Notes under the pieces: model-generated
Told to the model about the DNA's origin: nothing
The model's input: the letters and a program-made list of their open reading frames with translations, nothing else
Database searches by the model: none
Assembly (NCBI RefSeq): GCF_024139115.2
Contig: NC_085140.1
Coordinates: 433,689,240 to 433,753,239, forward strand
Direction: 5' to 3'
Source of the DNA: Armigeres subalbatus
Taxonomy: Eukaryota; Arthropoda; Insecta; Diptera; Culicidae
DNA length: 64,000 nucleotides
Program-made: the position numbers and the translations under genes
Part shown: positions 52,126-62,912 of the stretch, in pieces
How positions within the stretch are numbered: the first letter of the stretch is position 1
Layout: each line of letters begins with the position of its first letter

Positions 52126-52864
52126 CCTAAGTAGCACACGTAACATCTTCCTAAAGGCACCTTGTTTCTATTCAGTTTCATTAAAGGCATTGGAAAAACA
52201 TCAAAGCATGAAAAAGTTGCATCAAGATGTCAAAAACGTTCGAGTTGTGATCAATGTTTCATTAAAATTGCAATGCAGTACGTGTTTGACATTTGGAAAC
52301 AAACAAACAAAGAATACTGCACTTCATGTTGCAAACACGAAACAAAATCATTATGTTACATATTGTGTACCATGTAACTTCAATGCGTCCTTCAAAATTT
52401 AATTGTTTGTTTAAATCATGTTGCAGATAAGTTGAATGTGTCTTCATGTTCAATTTAGCATCGTTCAACTTTTTGACAACACACATTTTTTTTCCTGTAA
52501 TGGTGCAATCAAGTAACAGGAAACCCGAGTACAAAACTTCATTATCGTATGGTTTTTATGGTGAGTCAGCATGCAGTCTCTTCTAAGTGTTGAATGGTGC
52601 TGTGGTAGAGTGGAGGACTATCAATCACAAGATCCATAAATCGAATCCAGTTTTATATTTTTATTTTATTTTTTTCCGCTGTTGTATTTTGCAACATTAT
52701 TGCAATTTTACTGCAATCGAAGGATGTTTCCGTAGGCTCCACCTCTTGCGCTTTTTAGATTGCAAGAGAGTTATATTGGATGGCACATACGCAAAGATTG
52801 TTTCTTTCCGAATAGTTGCAACACAGTGAAATGTTCAGTACTGAAACAATTTGTGCTGCTTGGG
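52126..52864 (+). mobile_element. 739-bp CCC...AGCACA element carrying a tRNA-like sequence
   Basis: Ends CCTAAGTAGCACA and TGTGCTGCTTGGG belong to the 107-bp MITE family. A CT duplication is present (52,124-52,125; 52,865-52,866). The split MITE gives the empty site. The first 450 bases match 32,489-32,938 in inverted orientation. Bases 52,588-52,655 are tRNA-like. The last 40 bases (GTTGCAACACAG to the tip) recall the short forms. Frames of 70-99 residues are not kept between the two long copies. Confidence 0.8.
52588..52655 (+). repeat. tRNA-like segment in the 739-bp element
   Basis: TGGTAGAGTGGAGGAC is A-box-like and AAATCGAATCC B-box-like, about 45 bases apart. TATCAATCAC lies where the anticodon arm would be but does not pair. 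A T-rich run follows at 52,656, as at a pol III terminator. Confidence 0.5.
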
Positions 52865-53310
52865 CTTTGTAAACAAACATAGAAAGGTGAATTCCTGCTA
52901 AAACATGCATTTCATGAGGGAATCATGGTATGGATACAACAGATTAAACTTTCATCTATCAGATAAGGGAATTAGTTTGGGATAAAAACGCTTGCATTCT
53001 CCGGAATCTATGAAGCAATGTTTGTTTACAAAATAAGTTACGCCCAAATCGCAAAGCACCAAGTGCGATTTCACTGTCACACAGGAATCTTTCTCAGAAA
53101 TGTGATAGGGGAACTGTTCCGTTTTCCATCTCACTGAACATATATTCATCTCATCGCAAAACAAAGAAATTCGGCACCAATCTCGTCGCTTCTTTTTGCT
53201 AACACGCATGCTCACCGGCGAAAAAAATCACAAAGTTAAGAAACAGACCAAATTCCTTTTCATTGCTTTGTTTTCGTTCTGTGCGGCTGAAGTGGAAATA
53301 GTTGCAAATA

Positions 53311-54264
53311 GGGTAAAATGCCCAATAGTGGACCCCCTAGTAGCGCAATGTTTTTCTTCCTGTCATAAGGAGTAGAGATTTTCAACATATTAATTCTGCT
53401 TGATATCTAACAACAAGCTCTGCATCTCCTCTTCACGATACATACATAAAACACCCAAATACACGACGTTATTCGTTGAAATTAACATTTCAAGGTCTAA
53501 CTCAATTCGCCCTATAGTAGACCCCCTGGGGGTCCATAATAGGAAATTGCTTCCCTATAGTCGACACTTCATTTGATTTTCATGTCCTGTTTCGGGACGT
53601 TCTTCTTCCCCAGAGCTTCAAATATTCGATTATTTTTTATGAAGCCCATCGGCCTTCTTTGTCACTTCACTTCTAAACATATTCATATTCGGCTCTCCAC
53701 CGTCAATTTTCAGAATGAATATGGGTCAGCGAGTATTTATTTGAGTATCACAAATTATTAAATAATCGTAAAACTGAACACATGTTTGATGATTTAAATA
53801 AATACACTCATAGAACTAATCCCGACGTTCAATTGAGGGGCATTTCTAGCGCCAAATTTCAATGTAATCAAGGCTAATTTTGTCTTTTTCGCGCGCAGTT
53901 ACCATACTCAGTTGTAATCAATTGAATGACTTTATGAAGAAGTAAACTGAGTAAGTCATTCTATGTTTTGAATAATCAAAACACGAATGTCAAAAGTCGG
54001 AGTGAATGTGCTTCATGAAAGTGAATATTTTATGCTCTGATGGACCCCCAAAATATTCCTATAATGGACACTCTCGTGTTTATTTTTTTATAGAATTGTA
54101 AAAAATCATATAATATAATCAAATCATATAATCAAATCATAGGACTGTAGGGTAGGTTCTCCCGATGGAATTTCATAGCAAAATGTTTACATTGTGCTTG
54201 AATAATGCAAAAATGACTGGAGGGTCTACTTTTGGTTGGGGGTCCACTATTGGACACTTTACCC
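53311..54264. mobile_element. TA-flanked TIR element, 954 bp (GGGTAAAATGCCCAATAGTG)
   Basis: Ends GGGTAAAATGCCCAATAGTG and, inverted, GGGTAAAGTGTCCAATAGTG; about 26 paired bases. TA on both sides (53,309-53,310; 54,265-54,266). The interior repeats words such as TAGTGGACCCCCTGGGGGTC. No transposase. Confidence 0.8.
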
Positions 54265-54801
54265 TACAATATGTGAGAATTATTCCGGCCGTTGCTGAAT
54301 AAAAGCAGCACCAGCTGCCGGAATCTTTTGCAGCAAATTTGGCCCGTTTGATGGTGCGAATGAACGCTACCTCAAACACACGCTAGAGTTCATGATGAGT
54401 TGTTTCCGCTAATCCAAGAAACCCTTGAAAAGACCTCGAATTCATTTTGAATCGTATTCGCACGATTTGAACATTTTCACCTGTTTCAATTCAGTAAGTC
54501 AGTAAAAATGAGAGTTTTCTTCTATTTTTTCTTACGTTTGACAGAAGTCTAATGTTTACGCTCGACAGTGCTGCCAAACTGTGCCGTTCCCCTACAAGCT
54601 CATTTGTCTTCCATTCCATTATGATAGGGTGAATATGGGAGATAACTCTTTTGTCTTCAAACTTTTTCAGTAATTCATTCATTATGCTATATCTTGAAAA
54701 TTGATATCGCTGCCAACTTTTCACATCCTAGGGGGGCTATGAAACTCATTCAGTTATTGTAGAATTAAATACAGAATGTTATTAGCATTTTACTGAAGTA
54801 T

Positions 54802-55835
54802 CCAGTATTTTGCGCTTCATAATGGCGGCGTGAGTTCTATTCAATTTGACATTCAAGGGGTAGAAAATATTGGAACTCATCTAGTATGCTTTGAAACGAA
54901 ATATGTTTTAAGAGTAAATAAATAAACGTCAACCATCTCACGGAGCCATGACAAGACAACTTTTTTTCTGCCGATTTTCATCGAACTATCGAATCAAAAT
55001 AATCATAAGTTATCCGATCATTTTCCCTTCATAGATGGATTGAATAGAGCAGTATTTTGGATCATTATTAAAGTCACGCAGATGCTTCCATACAATAAAT
55101 TTATGAAAATATATTTTAGTGCCATTTTTGACCGTTTCTGTGGAGTTATTTCGACGGTTCGTGTATTGTTTGGAAAAACCTTGGGAGTGACTGTAGGGCG
55201 ATCACGATAAGCCTGTTAAATTGATTATGTTTTGCGATAATTGAAGAAGTTTTGTCGAGCCTTGTCGTTCAAGACTTGTTGCTTTAACTTCATATAATTC
55301 TTTTAAATATGCGGAAAAAGAAAAAAATGGGGGTTGGTTGCTGTATAGTATAATTTTTCTGAACCAAGGGTATTTTGTTTTCGGAAATATAATATGCGAC
55401 AGGATTAACAGTTCATGTGGCAAAGAACAAATACCATTCGCACTTTTATACATGATTAAATCCCGGAACAATTTACTTGTTGGGTCTTACATATTTCATT
55501 CACGGAACACAAATGAATTTTTCAAAGCTATAAGTTCTGTTCAGCACGTGACATTAGTGCAGTACATGGCGGAACAGTTATTTTCGTTAGTTCCGTCAAA
55601 ACTGTTTAAAACCTAAAATATAAGAGAGGTAATTATTAACAACGAAAATATTACCGGGGAAATTGGAAAATAAATAATTTTCCATATACCGCAATGGATG
55701 TTGGTTGACGTTTGTTTATTTACGTGTAGAATTCTCTATAAATCAAGGCATACTAGATAAGTTCCATTGTTTTCCACCTCTTGAATGTCAAATTGAATGG
55801 AACTCACGCCGCCATTATCGAGCGCAAAAGACTGG
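54802..55835. mobile_element. 1.03-kb element with ~160-bp inverted ends
   Basis: The left end CCAGTATTTTGCGCTTCATA and the inverted right end CCAGTCTTTTGCGCTCGATA start arms that also share ATGGCGGCGTGAGTTC, CAATTTGACATTCAAG and AAACGTCAACCA. AT lies next to each tip. Frames of about 90 residues in the centre (55,202-55,616) show no transposase motif I recognise. Confidence 0.7.
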
Positions 55836-55983
55836 ATTATATGGGTGAATTTTTTACTTTTCTAGTATAAAAGAAGCGAAATTTGCTCGAACTACATTTC
55901 AGTTAGGGATGGGAAAATCAAATTTTCGAAAATTCGAGGTTGATCAAAAATCACCCGCGATCTTACTTTCAAATTATCAAGTA

Positions 55984-56466
55984 GGGGAAGGAGGGGCAAT
56001 ATGCCCTAGCTAAGCAAAGACTGCTCTAATTTCTTAGCTGTATCGATTTTCATGAGTATTTTTACCTCATGCAAAAGTAAAACAATACTAGCTGTAGAAA
56101 ATCTCAATCATATTGATAATATCTACATTTAAAAAAAGTGGTGATATTTCGTTGCTGGAAAACTCATGAGGCAAAACGCCTTCAAGATGGCAGCTCTTTG
56201 GGAACAACGCACCACGCTTCGGCGAGTCACCATTCTAGTATAGATTGTGCGTGGAGACGCGTAGTACATTGTAGGTTAGTCCGCCTAGGACGTTTTGCCT
56301 CGCCAAAATGTTAGATGTTTCATCAACATGTGGAAAATTTCGGTTTTTCCAACCAATTATGGCACTTTTTTTTGCCTAATTTCATAATTTTAGGTCTAGT
56401 TTCGTTACGATCATACTAAAAAGAGTAAATATGACGGAATATGGGGCGTTTTAGGGCCTCTTCTCC
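55984..56466. mobile_element. TA-flanked TIR element, 483 bp
   Basis: The left tip GGGGAAGGAGGGGCAATATG and right tip GGGCCTCTTCTCC pair over about 12-15 bases with mismatches; TA on both sides. The interior also has GGCAAAACGCC and GGGGCGTTTTAGGG palindromic words. Less certain than its neighbours. Confidence 0.5.
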
Positions 56467-56573
56467 TAATAAAAACTCGCCAGCGATTTGCTAATAGCTT
56501 TGTCGGGTGCACTCTAATCTTCTCACGGTTTTCAGCATAACATTCCGTATTAAATTCTGCAAGAACTAAATCT

Positions 56574-56818
56574 CGCGCTTAGTTTCATAGGGGCGTAACT
56601 GTATTATCTCTTAATCGATTTTATATTTTGTTTATAACTCAATTGTTTCAAAAGCTACAACCGTGATTATTGATTTTGGTGCAAGATACAATCATCCTTT
56701 ATCACACCAAACCATTAAAGCATCGACAAACTAGCGCAATTCGATACAATAATAAAAAGAAAACATCAACGAAAAGTAATTGATTTATACTGTAACGCTC
56801 CTATAAAACCAAGCGCGA
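56574..56818. mobile_element. 245-bp MITE (CGCGCTTAGTTTCATAGGGG)
   Basis: Ends CGCGCTTAGTTTCATAGGGG and, inverted, CGCGCTTGGTTTTATAGGAG; about 30 bases pair with few mismatches, ending in ACTGTAT / ACAGTAT. TAAAT occurs near both edges (56,566-56,572 and 56,819-56,823), so the duplication may be 5 bp, but the boundary is uncertain. Confidence 0.7.
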
Positions 56819-57274
56819 TAAATGAACATCATAGTGCTTCATCATAAATTGTGCATTCTAACTGCAAATCACTTTACAATGTTCTGAAAACTAGGTATAT
56901 ATGTACACGGTAAACAATCAACACGCTCAATTTAAATGTTCTTTCTATTGAATGTCCAACTTTACAATCACTATGATTGATAGTGATATTCCTCTGATTT
57001 TGGAGTGATGTCACACATTTCGAAAGTGCGTTAAATATAGACAATTCCAAAACATCAACACTATTGATCAAAGTGCTTCACTTTGGGAGTTGAAATGGTT
57101 GGCACTTTGATCAGCACCAATAATGTCTTCACTGAATTTGGAAGTGATACGTTGTTGAATTCAAAGATGAAAGGTTATTGATTTGAAAGATGATCAATAT
57201 TGATATAGTTCTAAAAATAGATGACAATTTGTATCAACTGTTCTGCTTTTCTGCACAAGGATTTTCGAACTGTG

Positions 57275-57508
57275 AGATAGAGTCATGGCAAGATGCAGGA
57301 CTTTCAAGCACGATGACACGTTATTCAAATCTGGGCTGCGGAGATTTTTTTTTTATTCTATTAGTTTTATAATCAAAATATTATACACGTCAAATGAAAG
57401 TGATGGTCTTTGAATTTGAAAAGGTCAGCTATTAATATTGATTGGATTCTAAAGTAGTGCAAATTCCAGCCTCGGGCTGAAAGTCTCCCTAATAAAGACA
57501 TAAAAAAC
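57275..57508 (+). repeat. tRNA-like segment and shared 3' tail
   Basis: GTGAGATAGAGTCATGGCAA, GCAGGACTTTCAAGCACGAT and TTATTCAAATCTGGGC have the order of A box, anticodon-like arm and B box of a worn tRNA-derived head. TATTCAATCAC-like text parallels the 52.6-kb segment. The piece ends 150 bases later with CTCGGGCTGAAAGTCTCCCT and AATAAAGACATAAAAAA, the tail also seen at 2.0 and 62.9 kb. Together this fits a SINE; the assignment is tentative. Confidence 0.4.
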
Positions 57509-57509
57509 C

Positions 57510-57900
57510 CAGATTAATCCACCTAGCGGTGATGGTGCTGATGGTGTGGATTTTTGCCATTACTTTTGAGCCCATAGTCCGATCTGGCCAATTTTCAATA
57601 GGAAACAATGGGAGAGTATTCTGCGTCGAATGCAACTTGTTGAGGATAAGTGCCTGAAAAATGAGTGACATTTTTTTAATCAAATTTTCTTCAAGAAAGT
57701 GGTATTTTGGCCATAACTTCGGAGCCCATAGTAGAGTATCCTGCGTCGAAAAAATGAGTGACATTTTTTTTGGGTGGGTGCGCACAGACACACACACACA
57801 TACACACAAAAAAAAATTTCCTGGAAAAATATTTCTTCTGAAAATTTTGTCTCTTGGGGGGGGGGGGTATGTCCAAAACCACCCCCGTGGATACGCCACT
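57510..57900. repeat. Dispersed repeat with internal duplication and (CA)n
   Basis: TATTTTGGCCATAACTTCGG / GCCATTACTTTTGAGCCCATAG and GAGTGACATTTTTTT each occur twice about 130 bases apart. An ACACACACACATACACAC run and a G11 run follow. A mosquito-type dispersed repeat that often carries microsatellites; a small part recurs at 2,478-2,531. Confidence 0.45.
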
Positions 57901-58559
57901 GCTGCAGCACAACGAACTTTTTGACAACATGAACCAAACCAACAAACTCACGAGGCCCAATATATTTAAGCAAATTACGGCAAACGCTCGCGATAACTGC
58001 ACCATATACCGAGTTCAACGAGACTGCGGCCCCGACGATCATACATAGATCTTCTGGCAGCTCTTCGATTCAGCAAAATGCAATGGATAAACGGGAATGT
58101 AATTTCGCCAAAAAAAATATTCTTCCATCTATGAAGTTCATCTGTGATGTGAAGATTCAGCATTCTTTGCTATGAAGCACAATTGAACTGTGGGTACTGT
58201 GTAGTGTGAGATTTTCGCAATCGGTTTATTATGTTATGTCCTTTCCCTTGAGCGAATGTTGAATTTTCAGTCGTTCGGATTCTGCTCTACGAGAGTGCTT
58301 TTTTTGTAGGTATTATAGGGTAACTGCTGTATTTTGGACCGGGCTCATATTTTGGACCACCTAGCTAACATGTAATATTAAAAATTTTATTTCAAAAAGA
58401 AAATATCCAAAAGGTATCTCTTACATTTCTTTTTTATTAAATATTAAAATTATTAAGATTATTTTCACGCATTTACCCATTCCGGATGGATTAGACCAAA
58501 CCCAAGACGACATTGTAAAATTGAAGTCAACTTTCAAAAGCTGTAAGTTTATTTGTTCA
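57901..58559. other. No gene; one TIR-like scrap
   Basis: TATAGGGTAACTGCTGTATTTTGG at 58,315-58,338 resembles the tip of the TA|GGGTAA elements, but no inverted partner is found. Otherwise ordinary. Confidence 0.3.
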
Positions 58560-60513
58560 TACACGGGTAAAAATCCGGAACCAAAAAGTGGCAAAATGTC
58601 ATGATTTCACGAAAAATGTGTGTTTTTATGTTATGAAAATACACCATGAAATAAGGTCATGAAATCATGACTCATTTGGCTGTAACGCTAGCTTGGCGTT
58701 ACGTTTTAGAAATTTTGTGGCGAAAACTGACAAACAGAGTCATGATATCATGAAGCATGGACTCCGGAACCATGAACTGAAGTCATGAAAACAGAATCCT
58801 AATTCATGAATCTGGCATCTGTCACTTATGGTTCCGAATTATTTGACGGAAAGTGGGAATTCGGGTCATGATATCATGACGCATGCACACTGGAACCATG
58901 CACTAAGGTCATGAACGTAGAAACATGATTCATGGATTTGGTATCTGTCATTTAGGGAGCGGGCCATTTGGCATAAAGTCATTTGGCATAACGCCATTTG
59001 GTATAAGGTCATTTGGCATAAAGGTCATTTGGCATAACGGTCATTTGGCATAACGGACATTTGGCATAATTGTAACCAACGTCAAAAGTGAGGGTATTTT
59101 GGCATAACGGACATTTGGCATAATTTTTCTTTGCGTTCGCTAAATGGTGACTAAGTGGTGCGGGAAACACCCCGGAATAGTAAATATAACATCCGTCGAT
59201 AACAATATTAAAAAGACACTGACAAAAATCCAATCATATCCATTATGTGTGGCACACATAAATTTTGACTATAGCATTTCCCACATAACGGCTATGTGAA
59301 TTCGCATAGCATATATGTGGAAACACACATAACCGTTATTAACTAATAACCTTTATGTGGATTTTCCCATAGCGGATGGTTATTAACGCACACATAAAAT
59401 TTATTTGTAAATTTCTTTAGATTTTTGCCAATAAAAATGTGTGGATTTTTATTAGTGGACAATGTCCTCTCGTGGAAAGAATGGATTTGCAATGCAATGC
59501 AAAAGTAGGCGCATGCCCGGATTAGAGCAGTGGTGGATATAATCCTCTCTTTAAAAGAAGGCGTGTTGCCGGATTATGGCAATGAAGGATGTGATCCCTT
59601 CTTTAAAAGTAGGTGCTTGCCCGGATTATGGCAATGGAGGATATGATCTCTTCTTTAAAACTAGGCGCTTGCCCGGATTAAGGTCATGATCCCTTCTTTA
59701 AATGTAGGCGCTTGCATGGATTATGGCAATGGATGATGTGATCCCTTCTTTAAAATTAGGCGCTTGGCCGGATTATTATAATGGTGGAGGTGATGCCTTC
59801 TTTAAAAGAAGACGTTTGCCCGAATTGAGGCTATGGTGGAAGTGATCCCTTCTTTAAAAGTAGGCGCATGCCCGGATTAAGGCCATGGTGGATGCGATCC
59901 CTTCTTTAAAAGTAGGCGCTTGCATGGACTATGGCAATGGAGGATGTGATCCCTTTTTTAAAAGTAGGCGCTTGCCCGGATTATGACAATGGTGGATGTG
60001 ATCCCTTCTTTAAAAGAAGGCGCTTGCCCGGATTGAGGCAATGGTGGAAGTGATCCCTTCTTTAAAAGTAGGCGCATGCCCGGATTAAGGCCATGGTGGA
60101 TGCGATCCCTTCTTTAAAAGTAGGCACTTGCATGGACTATGGCAATGGTGGATGTGATCCTTTCTTTAAAAGTAGGCGCTTGCCCGGATTATGACAACGG
60201 TTGATGTGATTCCTTCTTTAAAAGAAGGTGCCTGCCCAGATTGAGGCAATGGTGGATGTGATCCCTTCTTTAAAAATAGGCGCTTGCACGGATTATGGCA
60301 ATGGAGGATTTGATTTGTTCTTCAAAAATAGACGCTTGTCCGGATTGAAGCAATGGTGGATGTAATCCTTTCTTTAAAAATAGGTGTGCGGCCTGAACTG
60401 TGGCAATGCAATGGTGGATGTTTAAAAGTAGGCCCTGCCCGGATTATGCCAATGGTAGGTGTGGCTCCTGCTTTATAAGTAGGCGCTTGTCGGGAATAAA
60501 TCAATGGTAGATG

Positions 60514-60620
60514 CCCTAGTAGCACAGTTCACATCGATTTAGTTGCAGCAACTCCAATATGACTGGATTTGGTCGCATATGAGTCACAGTGACTGATATG
60601 TAACAAGTGTGCTACTCGGG
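60514..60620. mobile_element. 107-bp MITE, CCCTAGTAGCACA family (copy 3)
   Basis: Starts CCCTAGTAGCACA, ends TGTGCTACTCGGG; duplication TG (60,512-60,513; 60,621-60,622). The interior has TTAGTTGCAGCAACT and ATATGAGTCACAGTGA. It splits one unit of the 60-bp array. Confidence 0.9.
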
Positions 60621-60632
60621 TGTGATCTCTTC

Positions 60633-60727
60633 CCCGAAAAGCACAATTCAGATTGATTTGGTTGCAATAACTCATATGTGACTTGATTGGTTTTAGTAAC
60701 TCGTCTACGATAAGTGTGTTGCTCGAG
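60633..60727. mobile_element. 95-bp shortened member of the same MITE family
   Basis: Starts CCCGAAAAGCACA and ends GTGTGTTGCTCGAG, with GATTTGGTTGCAATAACTCA inside. No clean duplication. It lies 12 bases from the previous copy. Confidence 0.65.
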
Positions 60728-61710
60728 TTTTTAAAGTTAGGCGCTTACCCGCATTAAGGCAATGGTGGATTTGATCCGGTCTTACGGCGCATGCTCGGAT
60801 TGAAGCAATGGTGGGTGTAATCCCTACCTTAAAAGTAGGCATGTGGCCGGAATAAGTCATTGATGGATGTGATCCCTCTCTCGGAAGTAATTCTGCCGTT
60901 TTGTTATTTCGTTCTCCCGGAAAATATCTACCATCAATCTAAATTTATCAGAAAACAGCCTCGACCTACTTTATCTACGCTAAACATTACATGAAATATC
61001 CCTTTCCCTTTCACAGCTCGAAATTATGCCAAATGTCCGTTATGCCAAATGACCCACTCTTTTCTTACAGTTCAAAATTATGCCAAATGTCCGTTATGCC
61101 AAATGACCATTATGCCAAATGACCTTTATGCCAAATGACCTTATGCCAAATGACTTTATGCCAAATGACCCAGACCCTGTCATTTATGATCCCATGGCGT
61201 CGATTTGAATCCCAGAATAAAAATCCTGAGTTGAAATGCATTGCTTTTTTTATTTTCGCTGCTTTAGTTTTTTTTTAGATTTTTTTATGTAGTGATTATT
61301 GATTTATTTTTATTTGAATAATTATTAGGATATTTCATGACTTTAGGTTCAAATCACGATAATACAGATAAAAATATTCCATACAGTTATACGAAAAAGC
61401 AGAACAAAATTTCAATGAGAGGGCGATCGTTCTGGCTATAAACTGATAAAAACATGACGCGACGCGAACTAAATTTTTGCTTTCTAATTATTTTCTAAAT
61501 AATCCAGCGCGTATTAAGTTTAAAGAATTTAAATCATAATTAATACATAATGAAACAATCTTACCAAATTAAATATAAGTTATTTGATAAAGGAAAGCAC
61601 ACTCCTTGTGTCCATAAAACTTGGCGCTCCACTCCTTCTAATCAGTTGCGGTTCTGCAACAATAATCCTATTCAAATTGTCCATTATACATCCCAATTGC
61701 TTTTGGTTAG

Positions 61711-61945
61711 TTCAAGACAAAATTTTCAAAACGACTTATCTGCTTTTGTAAACAAAGATTCAAACGACGATTTGACGAATCTTATAGCTCTCCCACGCAA
61801 ACCAACACCACCAATAGGTAGGTGAAGGTTTCTGCTACCTGTTTATGGTGTTGGTTTGCATGGGTGAGCTATCAGATTCGTCAAATCGTCGTTTGAATCT
61901 TTGTTTACAAAAGCAGATAAGTCATTTTGAAAATTTTGTCTTGAG
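61711..61945. mobile_element. 235-bp foldback
   Basis: Arms of about 105 bases start TTCAAGACAAAATTTTCAAA and end in its complement. They share CAAACGACGATTTGACGAAT and ACGCAAACCAACACCA with few differences. The loop is about 25 bases. Frames here are arm by-products. Confidence 0.8.
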
Positions 61946-62912
61946 TTCAACGTTGCATAGGTAACCATAACCGGCGCCTCGGTTTTACCTACACTATTCG
62001 CGAAAGCACAAGCATTACCGGACCGGCATTCCGAAAGACACTTCCCCAATTTGTCACGATGCAAACCGCGGTACGCTGGGCGAAATAAAAATAACGGGAG
62101 CAGCGATGATAGAAACGCAACCGCACACACCGCGTACTTCGCTAAAATTTCTCACTATTAACTAAATCTTCTACCGTATACAAACTACCGAAAGGAAGAT
62201 TAATTGATTAACTATTTACGAAGACACGGCCCGAAAACATCTGCAAGGGACGCCTTGACAGAAAAAAAAACTATTTTACAAGCTCCGTAACGCTAAACTC
62301 GGATATTTTGACACATTTTCATGACTTTGAGTCATGTTTTCATGACTCTGAGTCATGTTTCCACTATACTCAGCCTCATTTTTCATGACCAAGCTTCATG
62401 ATTTCATGACTCAGAATCATGAAAACATTACACAAAGTCATAATATTTTATTTATGAAAAAGCAGATAGAATTTTGATAACGCTTCGAGCAGTTATGACG
62501 CAGATTGAGAAAAAATGCTATGGAAATCGTTGTTTCGATTATGAAATCATGAACTGTAGTCATGATTTCATGAACAAACAAGTTTTATGAAATCATGACT
62601 TTTTTGCATGAATTCGTTTACGGATTTTTTCCCGTGTAGATTTAAAACATGTGAATGATGATGTTGACTTAAGAAAACTTAATTGAAGCAGTTTCATATC
62701 TCGAGCAAAACATTGTAAGTTTAAAAAAACACCTTTCTGAGGCATGTCCAAAATAGGTTCATTTTTCATTGAACTGAATATGTTTTCGACATATCTTCTT
62801 TTCAAGTTCTAGATCTCTTAAACTTTTGCCTTTTTGCTACCAGAGCTGAGGCAGCCTAGGGCTGAATGCCTCTTAATAATAATAAATATTGTGTTGTGTT
62901 TACCAACCATTT

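Larger units (their letters stand above)
52093..53057. mobile_element. CGGGACCG-type MITE split by a later insertion
   Basis: The left tip CGGGACCGATTTGCGATTTGGGCGTAACTTACT (52,093-52,125) continues at 52,867 as TTGTAAACAAACAT and runs to GTTACGCCCAAATCGCAAAGC (53,057). Without the 739-bp insert and one CT it matches 62,913-63,143. The last few bases of the right tip are lost. Confidence 0.75.
59505..60895 (+). repeat. ~60-bp tandem array (CCCGGATTATGGCAATGGTG)
   Basis: Roughly 22 units contain GTAGGCGCTTGCCCGGATTA, GGCAATGGTGGATGTGATCC and CTTCTTTAAAAG. Unit length is about 57-62. It is interrupted by two short MITEs at 60,514-60,727. Three inverted relatives lie at 35,990-36,150. Confidence 0.85.
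58955..61177. mobile_element. 2.2-kb element with 9-bp TSD and repeat-built arms
   Basis: Tips GGGAGCGGGCCATTTGGCAT and, inverted, GGGTCTGGGTCATTTGGCAT. The duplication TGTCATTTA is 9 bp (58,946-58,954; 61,178-61,186). Arms of 120-150 bases are tandem GGTCATTTGGCATAACG-like units of about 17 bases, inverted between ends. The paralogous word GGCATCTGTCACTTATGGTT at 58,812-58,831 shows the empty target. A 9-bp duplication with long arms points to the Mutator (MULE) superfamily. The interior is a 60-bp array; no transposase. Confidence 0.8.
58562..62636. mobile_element. 4.1-kb TA-flanked element with nested insertions
   Basis: Tips CACGGGTAAAAATCCGG and CGGATTTTTTCCCGTG, TA on each side (58,560-58,561; 62,637-62,638). 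The shoulders are full of TCATGATTTCATGA-type words, as in 50,103-51,407. Inside are the 2.2-kb 9-bp-TSD element (58,955-61,177), unremarkable A+T-rich sequence (61,187-61,700), a foldback (61,711-61,945) and more TCATGA words (62,310-62,600). No transposase seen. Confidence 0.65.

Noticed and set aside
52103..52402. Small protein shared by the two long-form elements (99 and 71 residues)
   Set aside because: The frame is not conserved at 32,489-32,938; the nucleotide match explains the resemblance.
57064..57113. TGATCAAAGTGC...GCACTTTGATCA hairpin as a MITE
   Set aside because: Arms of about 12 bases only and no duplication; left unassigned.
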